Numbered from the stretch's first letter, positions 51,293 through 59,839 are shown. The stretch: 64,000 nucleotides of DNA from UBA10649 sp963749905 (GCA_963749905.1 CAVVOF010000004.1:124001-188000); one strand, 5' to 3'. Program-made: numbers and translations. Notes: generated by a model not told the origin, from the sequence alone.

Positions 51293-51647
51293 GTCGTTTC
51301 CTTCGAGTGGTGGGTCGTTCGATTGGGGTTCAGCGGACCTGTGGTCCGTGCACGGTTCATCGACAGCATCATGATGGATCGACCGCCGTGCCGGGCGTAC
51401 ACAGTGGAGTCCCAAGGGGTGGTCGCACGCTCCATGGCGGCACTCCGCGGGACCGTGGACATGCGTACCGCCTCTCCGCTGGAATCTGTGCCCAGCCTAG
51501 CAGCGCCCGTGCATTAGTCAATATGTCATTACAAAGTTGGCCAGTGCCGTTGCTCACACCGGCGGAACACTCAGCAGGACTCCCCCGTGGCCCCGACCTA
51601 GCGTGAGACCAGTGACGGCGCCGGCCGTCGAGTCTGGGGGTTTGGGG
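51293..51647. other. 355-base intergenic region with GntR box
   Basis: Divergent region between mmsA and the secreted protein gene. Apart from the operator at 51522-51533 and an AT-richer patch around it (GTCAATATGTCATTACAAAG) I see no gene with credible codon usage. The long leader on the mmsA side (about 230 bases) may hold untranslated control elements but no clear hairpin stands out. Confidence 0.5.
51522..51533. promoter_or_regulatory. GntR operator candidate, copy 2
   Basis: TATGTCATTACA followed five bases later by GGCCA, 230 bases upstream of the mmsA start. Differs from the box before gntR (47832-47843) at one base. Shared box plus facing gene order supports one regulon. Confidence 0.55.
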
Positions 51648-52271
51648 ATGGGAATTCGACGAACCGCGATGACCGCTGTAGCCGGTCTCGCACTGCTTCT
51701 CCCGGCGGCACCCGTCGCCCTCGCGGCCGCGCCCGCTGAGGACCCGGCGCCGACGACGACCATCACGTTCAGGGTCAGCAACTGCGAGGGCTGCACGCTG
51801 CAGGGCACCACGGTCACCAGCACCACCGGCCCGGCCTACGACGGACCCAAGGCGAAGATCAAGAACGGCGCTGCATCCATGGTGGTGCCGACGGCGCAGA
51901 CCAGGGGCATGACCTTCTGGCTCGATCCGGTCAAGGATGCCGGCCTGGACGCGCGGCCGCTGGTCGCCTTCCAGTACGACCGGGCGGCAGCCGGCACCCC
52001 GGTCGTCGCGACGAAGGCCCGAAACGCCAAGTACGCCCGCCCCTGCTGGTCGGGCACCACCGAGGCGACCGCTCGGCTGAGCATCCGCGTGCGCTGGACG
52101 AAGCCCTTCGAGGGAGCCCTGGACGGTCAGGGCATGAGCCGGGCACCCATCGCGTGGGTGACGCCGAGCCAGGCGGCACTGAAGCCTGCCCAGAAGGTCG
52201 CCTTCCCCCGTAATCCGAACTTGAACGGGGTGCTGGCCGCGCAGGACTACATCGTCTGCGACGCCAGCTGA
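51648..52271 (+). CDS. Secreted protein of unknown function
   Basis: 207 residues, ATG 51648 after GGGGGTTTGGGG. Signal peptide with cleavage after ALA near residue 28. The mature part is beta-rich with NCEGCTLQGTTVTSTTG at its start and two further cysteines near RPCWSGTTEA and the C-terminal IVCDAS; four cysteines could form two disulfides. No family recognised. Followed by a strong terminator hairpin. Confidence 0.7.
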   Translation: MGIRRTAMTAVAGLALLLPAAPVALAAAPAEDPAPTTTITFRVSNCEGCTLQGTTVTSTTGPAYDGPKAKIKNGAASMVVPTAQTRGMTFWLDPVKDAGLDARPLVAFQYDRAAAGTPVVATKARNAKYARPCWSGTTEATARLSIRVRWTKPFEGALDGQGMSRAPIAWVTPSQAALKPAQKVAFPRNPNLNGVLAAQDYIVCDAS

Positions 52272-52283
52272 CCTCCGCGCTCA

Positions 52284-52316
52284 CGCGCCGGGACTCGATC
52301 GCCGAGTCCCGGCGCG
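52284..52316 (+). terminator. Stem-loop terminator
   Basis: CGCGCCGGGACTCG (52284-52297) and CGAGTCCCGGCGCG (52303-52316) are exact complements with a 5-base loop, 12 bases after the stop of the secreted protein gene. Very GC-rich stem, no T-tract. Confidence 0.75.
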
Positions 52317-52339
52317 CTAGCGTCACTCGTGGAGGCGGC

Positions 52340-52723
52340 ATGACCAGCGATCACCTCGCCCAGGCGCGAGCGGCGTTCGACGACGGCCGGGCGATGCGAG
52401 CCATCGACCTGGCCTGGAAGGCAGTGCGCCCCGCGGTGATGGCCCAAGACTCCGAGCGGATCGGCGACACCCAGCGCTTCGCAGAGCAGGTCGCCGCCGC
52501 CACCGATGGGACCCCGCACGACAAGGCCGAGCAGCTCGCCGCCTACTGCGGGGCGTGCCTGCTCGAGCCACGGGACTACCCCGGCCTGCCGTGGGCCTTC
52601 AGCCGGTTCTTCCGTCGCTCGACGCGGAGCACCAAGCGCTGCCCCGACTGCGCGGAGTCGATCCTCGCGGACGCCCGCGTGTGCCGATTCTGCGGATACC
52701 GCTACCCCGACCCGTCGGACTGA
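52340..52723 (+). CDS. Hypothetical protein with C-terminal zinc ribbon
   Basis: 127 residues, ATG 52340 preceded by GGAGG. The first 80 residues are helical (QARAAFDDGRAMRAIDLAWK), resembling a TPR-like hairpin. The end holds CPDCAESILADARVCRFCGY, a four-cysteine zinc ribbon of the CxxC-x11-CxxC type (zinc-ribbon 'UBP/DZR'-like). No enzyme motif. Probably cytoplasmic and binding a protein or nucleic acid; function unknown. Confidence 0.7.
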   Translation: MTSDHLAQARAAFDDGRAMRAIDLAWKAVRPAVMAQDSERIGDTQRFAEQVAAATDGTPHDKAEQLAAYCGACLLEPRDYPGLPWAFSRFFRRSTRSTKRCPDCAESILADARVCRFCGYRYPDPSD

Positions 52724-52829
52724 CCCCTGCGAAGCGGCGACAAATCGTCGCCGTGACTCCCGTCGGCATCGCTGACAGACTCGACATGACCGACAGCGAT
52801 CGGATGTGCGGCGGATTCGGGAGTGCAGC

Positions 52830-53651
52830 ATGAAGGCGAGCGACAAGGTCTGGGTCGTCACGGGCGGCGCGAGCGGCATCGGCGAGCAGTTGGTGCTGCA
52901 ACTGCTCGAACGAGGCGGTCGGGTCGCGGCGGTGGACCTCAATCCCGAGGGCTTGCAGGAGACGGCGCGGATCGCGATGGCCGGGCAGCGGCTGTCCACC
53001 CACGTCGTCGACATCACGGACCGGGATGCAGTGGAGGCCTTGGTCGGCGAGGTGATCGTGGCGCACGGCACCGTCGACGGCCTGATCAACAACGCCGGCA
53101 TCATCCAGCCGTTCATCGCGTTCGCCGACCTCGACTACCGGGACATCAATCGGGTCCTCCAGGTCAACCTGATGGGCACGATCCACATGGTGAAGGCCTT
53201 CCTGCCCCTGCTGCTCGAGCGCCCCGAGGCGCACGTCGCCAACGTCTCGAGCATGGGCGGGTACTTCCCCTTCCCGCGGCAGACGATGTACGGCGCAACC
53301 AAGGCGGCCGTGAAACTGCTCACGGAGGGCCTGTACGCGGAGCTCATGGACACATCCGTCCAGGTGTCGGTCATCATGCCCGGCCCGGTCGAGACCGCGA
53401 TCACCGCGAACTCGGGTGTCCTCGAACCGTTGGCGGCCGGGGGCAGCAGCAGCATGCCGATCATGACGGCGTCGGACGCCGCGCGGCAGGCACTCGACGG
53501 TCTCGAGCACGGCCGCCTGCACATCTACCTCGGCCCGATCGCCCGCCTCACGAACATCGCGATCCGAGTGGCCCCTCGCGCGGCGATCGGCTTCGTCCGC
53601 AAGCAGATGGACAAGATGATGGCCCCGGAGGAACCAGCGCGGTCAGGGTGA
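52830..53651 (+). CDS. Short-chain dehydrogenase/reductase (SDR)
   Basis: 273 residues, ATG 52830; an in-frame ATG at 52806 would add a stretch not seen in the family. Cofactor motif VVTGGASGIGEQ, NNAG at about residue 90, catalytic Ser in NVSSMGG and YGATK (Tyr-x3-Lys). Asp in AAVDLNPEG at the end of strand 2 suggests NAD(H). The C-terminal ARLTNIAIRVAPRAAIGFV is amphipathic and may touch the membrane, as in SDRs acting on lipids. Overlaps the convergent META gene by 9 bases. Substrate unknown. Confidence 0.85.
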   Translation: MKASDKVWVVTGGASGIGEQLVLQLLERGGRVAAVDLNPEGLQETARIAMAGQRLSTHVVDITDRDAVEALVGEVIVAHGTVDGLINNAGIIQPFIAFADLDYRDINRVLQVNLMGTIHMVKAFLPLLLERPEAHVANVSSMGGYFPFPRQTMYGATKAAVKLLTEGLYAELMDTSVQVSVIMPGPVETAITANSGVLEPLAAGGSSSMPIMTASDAARQALDGLEHGRLHIYLGPIARLTNIAIRVAPRAAIGFVRKQMDKMMAPEEPARSG

Positions 53652-54443
53652 CAGGACGAACGCCACCTGAGTCGCCCCGTCTGCGTCGCGCAGGGTCAGG
53701 CTGTTCCCCTCGATCGTGTACGTCGCGGCTGCTCCGAGAGCTGCGAAGTACTGACCCTCCACGGTCATCACGTCCTCCGGGCACGCCATCTTCGTCGCGG
53801 CCACCGGGCCGATGACGATCTCGTCGGTGCCGCCCGTGGTGTAGGTAGCCGAGTAGGTGTTGCACCCACCGGAGCCGGACACCTTGTCGTCGGCACCGAA
53901 CGCCGCCGTGATCGTGGAGGTGACGGCGTTCGACTCGACGCCGCCGACGCCGTTGTTGATGCCCGTCGCCTGCCAGCTCGTTCCGGAGAGCGAGGTCAGC
54001 CCCGCCGCGTAGGTCAGCAGGGCATCGCCGCCATCGGACAGCAGGACCAGGTCGCCGTCGGCCGTGAAGGACGCCACCTCGCCGAGCGCCGCGATGACCG
54101 CCGACTCCTGGTCCGCCACCGGGCCGTCGCAGGCCATCAGGGTCATCGGCCCCAGCGCGACGGTCAGGCTTGCGCCGTCCTGCGTGAACGTGCCGGCGAA
54201 CCGGTTGCAGCCGGTCGAGCCGCTGAGGCTGCCGTCGGTGCCGAAGGTCAGCGGCGCGCCATCCGACTCGGGCACCGCCGGGACCTCGGCGCCATCCGCC
54301 GCGGCGTACGCGCTGAGGGTCCACGAGGTGCCGGACAGGTCGGGAGCGGCGGCCGGCTCAGCATCGGAGGAGCACCCGCTCAGCACCATCAGACCCACCA
54401 CTCCCGCTGCCAGCGCCGTCGCACGGCCACGCCACGTCCTCAT
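53643..54443 (-). CDS. Lipoprotein with two META/HslJ domains
   Basis: 266 residues, ATG 54443. Lipobox VLSGC with Cys24. Two META-type domains: first with LSGTSWTLSAYAAADG, SLSGSTGCNRFAGTFT and MACDGPVADQESAVI; second with LSGTSWQATGINNGVGG, KVSGSGGCNTYSATYTT and KMACPEDVMTVEGQYFAAL. Each holds the G-C-N motif and the MACP-type Cys, a pair that forms a disulfide in HslJ-like proteins. HslJ is linked to heat shock and novobiocin resistance in E. coli. Extracytoplasmic; role unknown. Confidence 0.85.
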   Translation of the reverse strand: MRTWRGRATALAAGVVGLMVLSGCSSDAEPAAAPDLSGTSWTLSAYAAADGAEVPAVPESDGAPLTFGTDGSLSGSTGCNRFAGTFTQDGASLTVALGPMTLMACDGPVADQESAVIAALGEVASFTADGDLVLLSDGGDALLTYAAGLTSLSGTSWQATGINNGVGGVESNAVTSTITAAFGADDKVSGSGGCNTYSATYTTGGTDEIVIGPVAATKMACPEDVMTVEGQYFAALGAAATYTIEGNSLTLRDADGATQVAFVLSP

Positions 54444-54547
54444 GGCGCCATGGTAGGCATGGCCGCCCGTCGTGCGTCGACGTCAACGCGCCGGGAGATA
54501 CGCCCTCCTCCATACTGGACCCCGACATTCCCCGACCATGGAGAACG

Positions 54548-55219
54548 ATGAGCGAGAACGCGGCAGTGACGCTGGACGACAGCACCCGGATCGGCATCCT
54601 CGGTGGCACGGGCGACCAGGGCCGCGGCCTCGCGCTCCGGCTGGCCATGTCGGGCCTGTCAGTCACCGTCGGGTCGCGGGCTGCTGAGCGGGCCCAATCG
54701 GCGGCGGACGAGCTCGGCCATGGGGTCACCGGCCTGGGCAACGCCGAGTGCGCGGCAGCGAGCGACATCGTCATCGCGGCGATTCCGTGGGACGGCCATC
54801 GCGAGCTGCTGGAGTCACTCCGCGCCGAGCTGGTCGGCAAGATCGTCATCGACTGCGTGAACCCGCTCGGCTTCGACAAGCAGGGTGCCTTCGCCCTGCG
54901 CGTCGAGGAGGGGTCAGCGGCGGAGCAGGCGGCACAGGTGCTGCCGGAGTCCACTGTCGTCGGGGCGTTCCACAACGTCTCCGCCCAGCTGCTGCTGGAC
55001 ACCGGGCTTGCCAGTGTGGACACCGACGTGCTCGTCCTCGGCGACGATCGGGCCGCCACGGATGCCGTACAGGCGCTCGTCGACCGCATCCCGGGAATGC
55101 GCGGCATCTACGGCGGACGACTGCGCAACTGCGCACAGGTCGAGGCCCTGACGGCGAACCTCATCTCCATCAACCGGCGCTACAAGGGACACGCCGGCAT
55201 CCGGGTCACCGACGTCTAG
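54548..55219 (+). CDS. fno: F420-dependent NADPH oxidoreductase
   Basis: 223 residues, ATG 54548. Rossmann start RIGILGGTGDQGRGLALRLA, VGSRAAERAQSAADEL for the NADPH phosphate, AAIPWDG, IDCVNPLGFDKQG, VVGAFHNVSAQLL and the end VEALTANLISINRRYKGHAG, all typical of Fno. Transfers hydride between NADPH and coenzyme F420, showing that the host makes F420, common in actinobacteria. Its TAG shares CTAG with the convergent arsC. Confidence 0.9.
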   Translation: MSENAAVTLDDSTRIGILGGTGDQGRGLALRLAMSGLSVTVGSRAAERAQSAADELGHGVTGLGNAECAAASDIVIAAIPWDGHRELLESLRAELVGKIVIDCVNPLGFDKQGAFALRVEEGSAAEQAAQVLPESTVVGAFHNVSAQLLLDTGLASVDTDVLVLGDDRAATDAVQALVDRIPGMRGIYGGRLRNCAQVEALTANLISINRRYKGHAGIRVTDV

Positions 55220-55647
55220 TCGCTGGCAGCCGGGGCGATCACGCCGCCCGGCGCGATTTCGGCGATGAGCTCCTCGACCCGGCGCCGGATCTCGTCGCGG
55301 ATCGGCCGGACCGACGCGACTCCCTTGCCGGCCGGGTCGTCGAGGACCCAGTCCTCGTAGCGCTTGCCGGGGTAGAACTTGCAGGTGTCGCCGCAGCCCA
55401 TGGTGATGACGACGTCGGACTCCTGCACGGCCTGGTCCGTGAGGATCTTCGGCGCCTCCGCGCTCATGTCGATGCCCTCTTCGAGCATGGCTTCCACCGC
55501 CGCCGGATTGACCTGATCAGCAGGAGCCGAGCCGGCAGAGCGCACCTCGACGCGCCCCTCGGACAGGTGCTGCAGATAGGCGGCCGCCATCTGCGACCGG
55601 CCGGCATTGTGGACGCAGACGAACAGGACGGAGGGCTTGGCGGGCAT
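55216..55647 (-). CDS. arsC: Arsenate reductase, LMW-phosphatase type
   Basis: 143 residues, ATG 55647. Nucleophile loop VCVHNAGRSQM with Cys11 and Arg17 (CX5R), MGCGDTCKFYPGKRYEDW with two further cysteines, and DDPAGKG with the general-acid Asp. Reduces arsenate to arsenite for export. No N-terminal extension, unlike the other ArsC in this island. Follows the aquaporin gene by 22 bases on the same strand. Confidence 0.88.
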   Translation of the reverse strand: MPAKPSVLFVCVHNAGRSQMAAAYLQHLSEGRVEVRSAGSAPADQVNPAAVEAMLEEGIDMSAEAPKILTDQAVQESDVVITMGCGDTCKFYPGKRYEDWVLDDPAGKGVASVRPIRDEIRRRVEELIAEIAPGGVIAPAASD

Positions 55648-55669
55648 CAGCAGATCTCTCGTTTCGCGG

Positions 55670-56437
55670 TCAGTGTGGGCCGTGGTGGACGGGGTCGGGC
55701 AGGTCGAGTGGCTCGGGCGTGACCCCGGGCCGGGGGTAGAAGTACTCGGTAAGCATGGCACCGACCGCCGCGCCGACGATCTGGAAGCCGATGAACATGG
55801 GCACCGAAGCCGGGGCGATGCCGGAGAAGGTGTCGGTGAGCGAACGGCCGACGGTCACGGCCGGGTTGGCGAAGGACGTCGACGAGGTGAAGAAGTACGC
55901 GGCTCCGATCCAGGCCGGCACCAGCGCGGCGCCGAGATGGCCGCGTCCGGTGCGGGTCAGCGCGCCGATGACGAGGAGCAGCCCGGCGGTGGCCACCACC
56001 TCCCCGAGCCACAGGTTCCACCCCGTGCGCACGTGGGTCGACGCCGTCACGGCGGGCAGTTCGAACATGAGGTTGGCCAGGACCGCACCGGCGCAGGCGC
56101 CGAGGATCTGCACGACCACGTACACCGCGCCCTCGCCCACCGGCATCTCCCGCCGCACGACCACGACGCCGGAGACCACCGGATTGAAGTGCGCACCGGA
56201 GATCGGGCCGAGCATCCAGATGAGGACGCTCAGTGCCGCGACGGTGGCGACGGCGTTGATGAGCAGCGTGACCGCGAGATTCTCGCTCAATCGGGTGCCC
56301 ATGATCCCGGATCCGACGACCGCGGCCACGAGCACGCCGGTGCCCATGAACTCGGCGGCAGCGCGCCGCAGGAGTGGATGGGTCGGCGCATGCGGTGCTG
56401 CTGGCTCACCCGTCACCCGAGCCGCCTCCCTTGACAC
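55670..56437 (-). CDS. aqpS: MIP-family aquaglyceroporin of the arsenic island (AqpS-like)
   Basis: 255 residues from ATG 56437; GTG 56413 is an alternative that gives the same helices. Six helices with two half-helix pore loops, GPISGAHFNPVVSG (NPV) and SSTSFANPAVTVGRS (NPA). AqpS channels let arsenite flow out after ArsC reduction. Placed between arsC and the ArsR-ArsC fusion and divergent from the latter, it is probably under the same ArsR control. Confidence 0.87.
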   Translation of the reverse strand: MSREAARVTGEPAAPHAPTHPLLRRAAAEFMGTGVLVAAVVGSGIMGTRLSENLAVTLLINAVATVAALSVLIWMLGPISGAHFNPVVSGVVVVRREMPVGEGAVYVVVQILGACAGAVLANLMFELPAVTASTHVRTGWNLWLGEVVATAGLLLVIGALTRTGRGHLGAALVPAWIGAAYFFTSSTSFANPAVTVGRSLTDTFSGIAPASVPMFIGFQIVGAAVGAMLTEYFYPRPGVTPEPLDLPDPVHHGPH

Positions 56438-56463
56438 CTCGCAGATAACTCAGCGACTATTGA

Positions 56464-56479
56464 CTCAATGAACATTGAG
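56464..56479. promoter_or_regulatory. ArsR operator over the fusion gene's start codon
   Basis: CTCAAT (56464-56469) and ATTGAG (56474-56479) are inverted with a 4-base centre, in the 30-base gap between divergent aquaporin and ArsR-ArsC genes. The ATG at 56468-56470 is inside the box, so one operator could control both directions. Confidence 0.6.
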
Positions 56480-57196
56480 GCAGATCCTAGTCACACGCCG
56501 GGTGATCGCGTTCTCCGGGCCCGGTCACTCGCCGCCCTCGGCGACCCCACCCGGCTGGGGATCCTCGACCTGCTCGCGGCGCAGGACCTGTCGCCAGACG
56601 CGCTCTCCACCGAACTGGGGGTCCCGGGCAACCTGCTCTCCCATCACCTCAACGTGCTGGAGCGCGCGGGCCTCATCGAACGCGTGACCTCCAAGAACGA
56701 TGGCCGGCGCACCTACGTGCAGGCCGTGGAGTCCGCTCTCGACGGGCTGCTGCCTGCTCCCCACGGGATCCACGCCGCTCGCGTGCTGTTCGTCTGCACG
56801 CACAACTCCGCGCGGTCGGTCCTGGCGGAAGCCCTGTGGCAGCAGGCCAGCGACATCCCCAGCGCGTCGGCAGGCACCCACCCCGCTGACGCGATCAACC
56901 CCGGGGCGCGCACCGCGGCGACGCGGCACGGGCTGAAGCTGACGTCGACCGGCCCGCGTTCCATCGACGAGGTCCTCCGTCCGGACGACCTGGTGGTGTC
57001 GGTGTGTGACTCCGTCAACGAGGAGCTCGGTCCGATCGACAACCCCCGGCTGCACTGGTCCATCCCGGATCCCGCAGCCATCGGGACGGATGCCGCCTTC
57101 ACTGCCGCCGTAGCGGTGCTGCACGAGCGCGTCAGCCAGCTCGCCCCCCGCGTCTCCCGCCCACGAAGCCCCCGCCGACGGAAGGACCACCGATGA
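56468..57196 (+). CDS. ArsR repressor fused to an LMW-phosphatase ArsC-like domain
   Basis: 242 residues, ATG 56468. Residues 15-95 form an ArsR winged helix (LAALGDPTRLGILDLLAAQD, LLSHHLNVLERAGLIERV). From residue 100 a phosphatase-type domain follows with the intact nucleophile loop VCTHNSARS (Cys110, Arg116) and DPAAIG at the general-acid loop. It may sense or reduce arsenate while regulating; the ArsR half lacks the usual paired cysteines. Its stop overlaps the next arsC (ATGA). Such fusions are known in actinobacteria. Confidence 0.85.
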   Translation: MNIEADPSHTPGDRVLRARSLAALGDPTRLGILDLLAAQDLSPDALSTELGVPGNLLSHHLNVLERAGLIERVTSKNDGRRTYVQAVESALDGLLPAPHGIHAARVLFVCTHNSARSVLAEALWQQASDIPSASAGTHPADAINPGARTAATRHGLKLTSTGPRSIDEVLRPDDLVVSVCDSVNEELGPIDNPRLHWSIPDPAAIGTDAAFTAAVAVLHERVSQLAPRVSRPRSPRRRKDHR

Positions 57197-57852
57197 CCAC
57201 CCCGATCATCCACGACGACATCCCCGAGCTCGACCGGCTCACCCTGCGAGCGTCCTCGCAGCTCCTCCAGCGAGACTTCGACGGAACGTTCGGCGCCGAG
57301 ACGATCGAGCGCTTCCTCGTCACCTCGTACGACGAGTTCGCGCCCCGACTGACCAACCAGACGTACCTGGCGATGTTCGCCGAGCGCTTCGCGCGTGAGC
57401 GTCTGCGCGCTCTGGCCCGGATCGAGGGGAAGAGCGGCGACGATCGCCCGATCGTGCTGTTCCTGTGCACCCACAACGCCGGCCGGTCGCAGATCGCCCT
57501 CGGCTACTTCACCGCCCTCGCCGGCGACAGAGCGCTGGCCTGGTCCGGCGGCTCCACTCCCGGAGGGCAGATCAACCCGGCTGCCATCGCGGCGATGGCC
57601 GAGGTCGGCATCGACATCTCGCACGAGTACCCCAAGCCGTGGACCGACGAGATCGTCCGGGCGGCCGACGTCGTCGTCACCATGGGGTGCGGTGACGCCT
57701 GCCCCGTCTTCCCGGGCAAGCGCTACATCGACTGGGAGGTCCCCGACCCCGCGGGCCTCGGCGTCGACGCCGTGCGTCCGATCCGCGACGAGATCCGGCA
57801 GCGAGTCGAGGTCCTGCTCGAGGAACTCGCCGTTCCCGTGACCTCGTCCTGA
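57193..57852 (+). CDS. arsC: Arsenate reductase with N-terminal helical domain
   Basis: 219 residues, ATG 57193. The first 75 residues form a three-helix domain (TLRASSQLLQRDFDGTFGAE, ARERLRALARIEG) found in actinobacterial, probably mycothiol-dependent ArsC. The catalytic part has FLCTHNAGRSQIA (Cys92), MGCGDACPVFPGKRYIDWEV and PDPAGLG. Second functional arsenate reductase of the island, translationally coupled to the ArsR-ArsC fusion. Confidence 0.88.
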   Translation: MTTPIIHDDIPELDRLTLRASSQLLQRDFDGTFGAETIERFLVTSYDEFAPRLTNQTYLAMFAERFARERLRALARIEGKSGDDRPIVLFLCTHNAGRSQIALGYFTALAGDRALAWSGGSTPGGQINPAAIAAMAEVGIDISHEYPKPWTDEIVRAADVVVTMGCGDACPVFPGKRYIDWEVPDPAGLGVDAVRPIRDEIRQRVEVLLEELAVPVTSS

Positions 57853-57920
57853 GGCCGGCCTGGGCGACGTAAACGCGTCGACCGCAGCCGTGCCGGCAGC
57901 ATCCGTGACAGGCTGTGCGG

Positions 57921-58256
57921 ATGATCCGCGCCTTGTTCGTCAGTGCTGCCACGGTGGCCGCATTCACCCTGACCGGCTGTGGCGGGTCTGCCGTCGATGC
58001 CTCCTGCGACCTCGACGGCATCACCGACGAGGTCGGCCACATGCTCGAGGAGGCCTATCTGACCGTGACGGAGGTGACGTCCGTGCGCTGCTCGGGTGCC
58101 TGGGCCACGGCCACCGTTCAGGCGGAGGACGAGCAAGGAGCGCCGTCCACGGAGGAGTTCCTGTTCGAGCAGGTGGACGGCGTCGGCTGGGTCATGCGCA
58201 GCGCTCCCGACGCCTGCCTGGGCACGCTCCCTCAGGAGCTGCGCGACATCTGCTGA
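57921..58256 (+). CDS. Small lipoprotein of unknown function
   Basis: 113 residues from ATG 57921 (GTG 57915 is in frame). Lipobox TLTGC with Cys20. The mature part of about 90 residues has three more cysteines (ASCDLDGI, VRCSGAWATATV, DACLGTL, final IC) and the beta-rich WATATVQAEDEQGAP. No family known. It lies inside the ars island, 68 bases after arsC; whether it deals with arsenic is unknown. Confidence 0.7.
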   Translation: MIRALFVSAATVAAFTLTGCGGSAVDASCDLDGITDEVGHMLEEAYLTVTEVTSVRCSGAWATATVQAEDEQGAPSTEEFLFEQVDGVGWVMRSAPDACLGTLPQELRDIC

Positions 58257-58271
58257 TCGCCCCCTAGGCGG

Positions 58272-59372
58272 CTATGCCGTGTCCTTCGCGGGCACGGCCT
58301 CAGGGGTCCACGTCCAGCGTCGACGCAGCCAGAGGGACACGTACACAAGTGCGACCAGTGCGGGAACCTCGATGAGCGGACCGATGACACCGGTCAGGGC
58401 CTGGCCGCTGGTGACGCCCCACACGCCGATCGAGACGGCGATGGCGAGCTCGAAGTTGTTCCCCGCAGCGGTGAACGCCACTGTCGCCGACCGCGTGTAC
58501 GGCAGCCGGAGCGCATGGCTGGCGCCGAACGCGGCGAACCACATGATCACGAAGTAGATCAGCAGCGGGACGGCGATCCGGGCCACGCTCCACGGGTCCG
58601 AGGTGATCGCATCGCCCTGGAGCGCGAACATCACGACGATGGTGAACAGCAGGCCCCACAGCGCGATTGGCGCGATGCGCGGCGCGAACGTCTCGTCGTA
58701 CCACTCACGACCCTTCTTGGCCACGCCGATCTGCCGCGTGAAGAAGCCGAGTGCCAGCGGGATGCCGAGGAAGATGAGCACGGCCTTGGTGATGGTCCAG
58801 GTCGAGAACTCGACGTCCTGTGAGTCCAGCCCGAGCCATGCGGGCAGGACGGCCAGGTAGAACGTGCCGAGCAGCGCGTAGGCGAGGATCTGGAACACCG
58901 AGTTGATGGCCACCAGCAGCGCGCCGGCCTCGCGGTCGCCGCACGCCAGGTCGTTCCAGATCAGGACCATGGCGATGCAGCGGGCCAGTCCGATGACGAT
59001 GAGGCCGGTGCGGAAGGCCGGGTAGTCCGCCAGGAACACCCAGGCGAGCGTGAACATCAGCAGTGGCCCAACGACCCAGTTGAGCACCAGCGAGAGCCAC
59101 AGCATCCGCCGGTCGCCGGCCAGGTGGCCGACCTCCTCGTACTTCACCCGGGCGAGGACGGGGTACATCATCGCGAACAGGCCGATGGCGATGAGCAGGC
59201 TGGTGTCGGCGATCTGGACCGAGTCGAGGGCGCCCTGCAGGCCCGGGACGACGCGTCCGAGCATCAACCCCAAGGCCATCGCGAGGACGATCCACAGCGG
59301 CAGGAACCGGTCCAGCGTGGAGAGCCGGCCGATCACCTCCCGCTCGACCGGATCGGAACGAGTGGCACTCAT
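58272..59372 (-). CDS. acr3: ACR3-family arsenite efflux permease
   Basis: 366 residues, ATG 59372 overlapping the arsI stop (ATGA). Ten helices in the bile-acid/arsenite fold. Conserved Cys in GLARCIAMVLIWNDLACGD and Glu in GPLIEVPALVALVYV, both needed for arsenite transport in ACR3. AAGNNFELAIAVS is another ACR3 hallmark. Exports arsenite driven by the proton gradient. Co-transcribed with arsI under the double ArsR operator. Confidence 0.93.
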   Translation of the reverse strand: MSATRSDPVEREVIGRLSTLDRFLPLWIVLAMALGLMLGRVVPGLQGALDSVQIADTSLLIAIGLFAMMYPVLARVKYEEVGHLAGDRRMLWLSLVLNWVVGPLLMFTLAWVFLADYPAFRTGLIVIGLARCIAMVLIWNDLACGDREAGALLVAINSVFQILAYALLGTFYLAVLPAWLGLDSQDVEFSTWTITKAVLIFLGIPLALGFFTRQIGVAKKGREWYDETFAPRIAPIALWGLLFTIVVMFALQGDAITSDPWSVARIAVPLLIYFVIMWFAAFGASHALRLPYTRSATVAFTAAGNNFELAIAVSIGVWGVTSGQALTGVIGPLIEVPALVALVYVSLWLRRRWTWTPEAVPAKDTA

Positions 59373-59827
59373 CCCGTCGGAGCGCAGCAGGCCACGTCGG
59401 CCTCGAGCAGCGGCAACGAGGCGGTGGCCGGACGCGCGTCGGCGGGATTGTCGTCCTTGACGACATAGACCTCCCACGGGGCGCCGGCGGGGTCGCTGAC
59501 CCACACCTTGTCCTGGAGGGCGTAGCAGCAGGTGGTGTCCGCCTCGTCGAACGTGGCCAGACCGGCGTCCGACAGGCGCCCGGCCGCGGCGGCGACCTCG
59601 TCGCCGCTGAACACCTCGACGCCGAGGTGGTTCAGCGCGCCGGCGGTGCCGTTCCCGCGGTCGGACTCCGGCACCTCGATGAGGACCAGCTTCAGCGGCG
59701 GGTCCTCGATGGCGAAGTTGGCGTAGCCCGGGCGGCGCTTGTGCGGAGTCACCCCGAACATCGTCGAGTAGAAGTCCACGGACGCCTCGAGATCGGAGAC
59801 GTTGAGGGCCAGCTGCACACGGGACAT
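59369..59827 (-). CDS. arsI: ArsI-type C-As lyase (VOC fold)
   Basis: 152 residues, ATG 59827; upstream in-frame ATG 59839 is possible. Two VOC modules with metal ligands His/Glu (NHLGVEVF, PWEVYVV), and the vicinal Cys pair in TTCCYALQDKVWVSDPAG, which binds trivalent organoarsenicals in ArsI and separates it from CadI. C-terminal ACCAPTG supplies another pair. Cleaves the C-As bond of methylarsenite with Fe(II) and O2, so the island handles organic arsenic too. Confidence 0.88.
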   Translation of the reverse strand: MSRVQLALNVSDLEASVDFYSTMFGVTPHKRRPGYANFAIEDPPLKLVLIEVPESDRGNGTAGALNHLGVEVFSGDEVAAAAGRLSDAGLATFDEADTTCCYALQDKVWVSDPAGAPWEVYVVKDDNPADARPATASLPLLEADVACCAPTG

Positions 59828-59839
59828 GTCGTCCTCCAT

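Noticed and set aside
49835..51517. 560-codon plus-strand frame opposite mmsA
   Set aside because: His/Asp/Arg-rich shadow; mmsA motifs are intact on the other strand.
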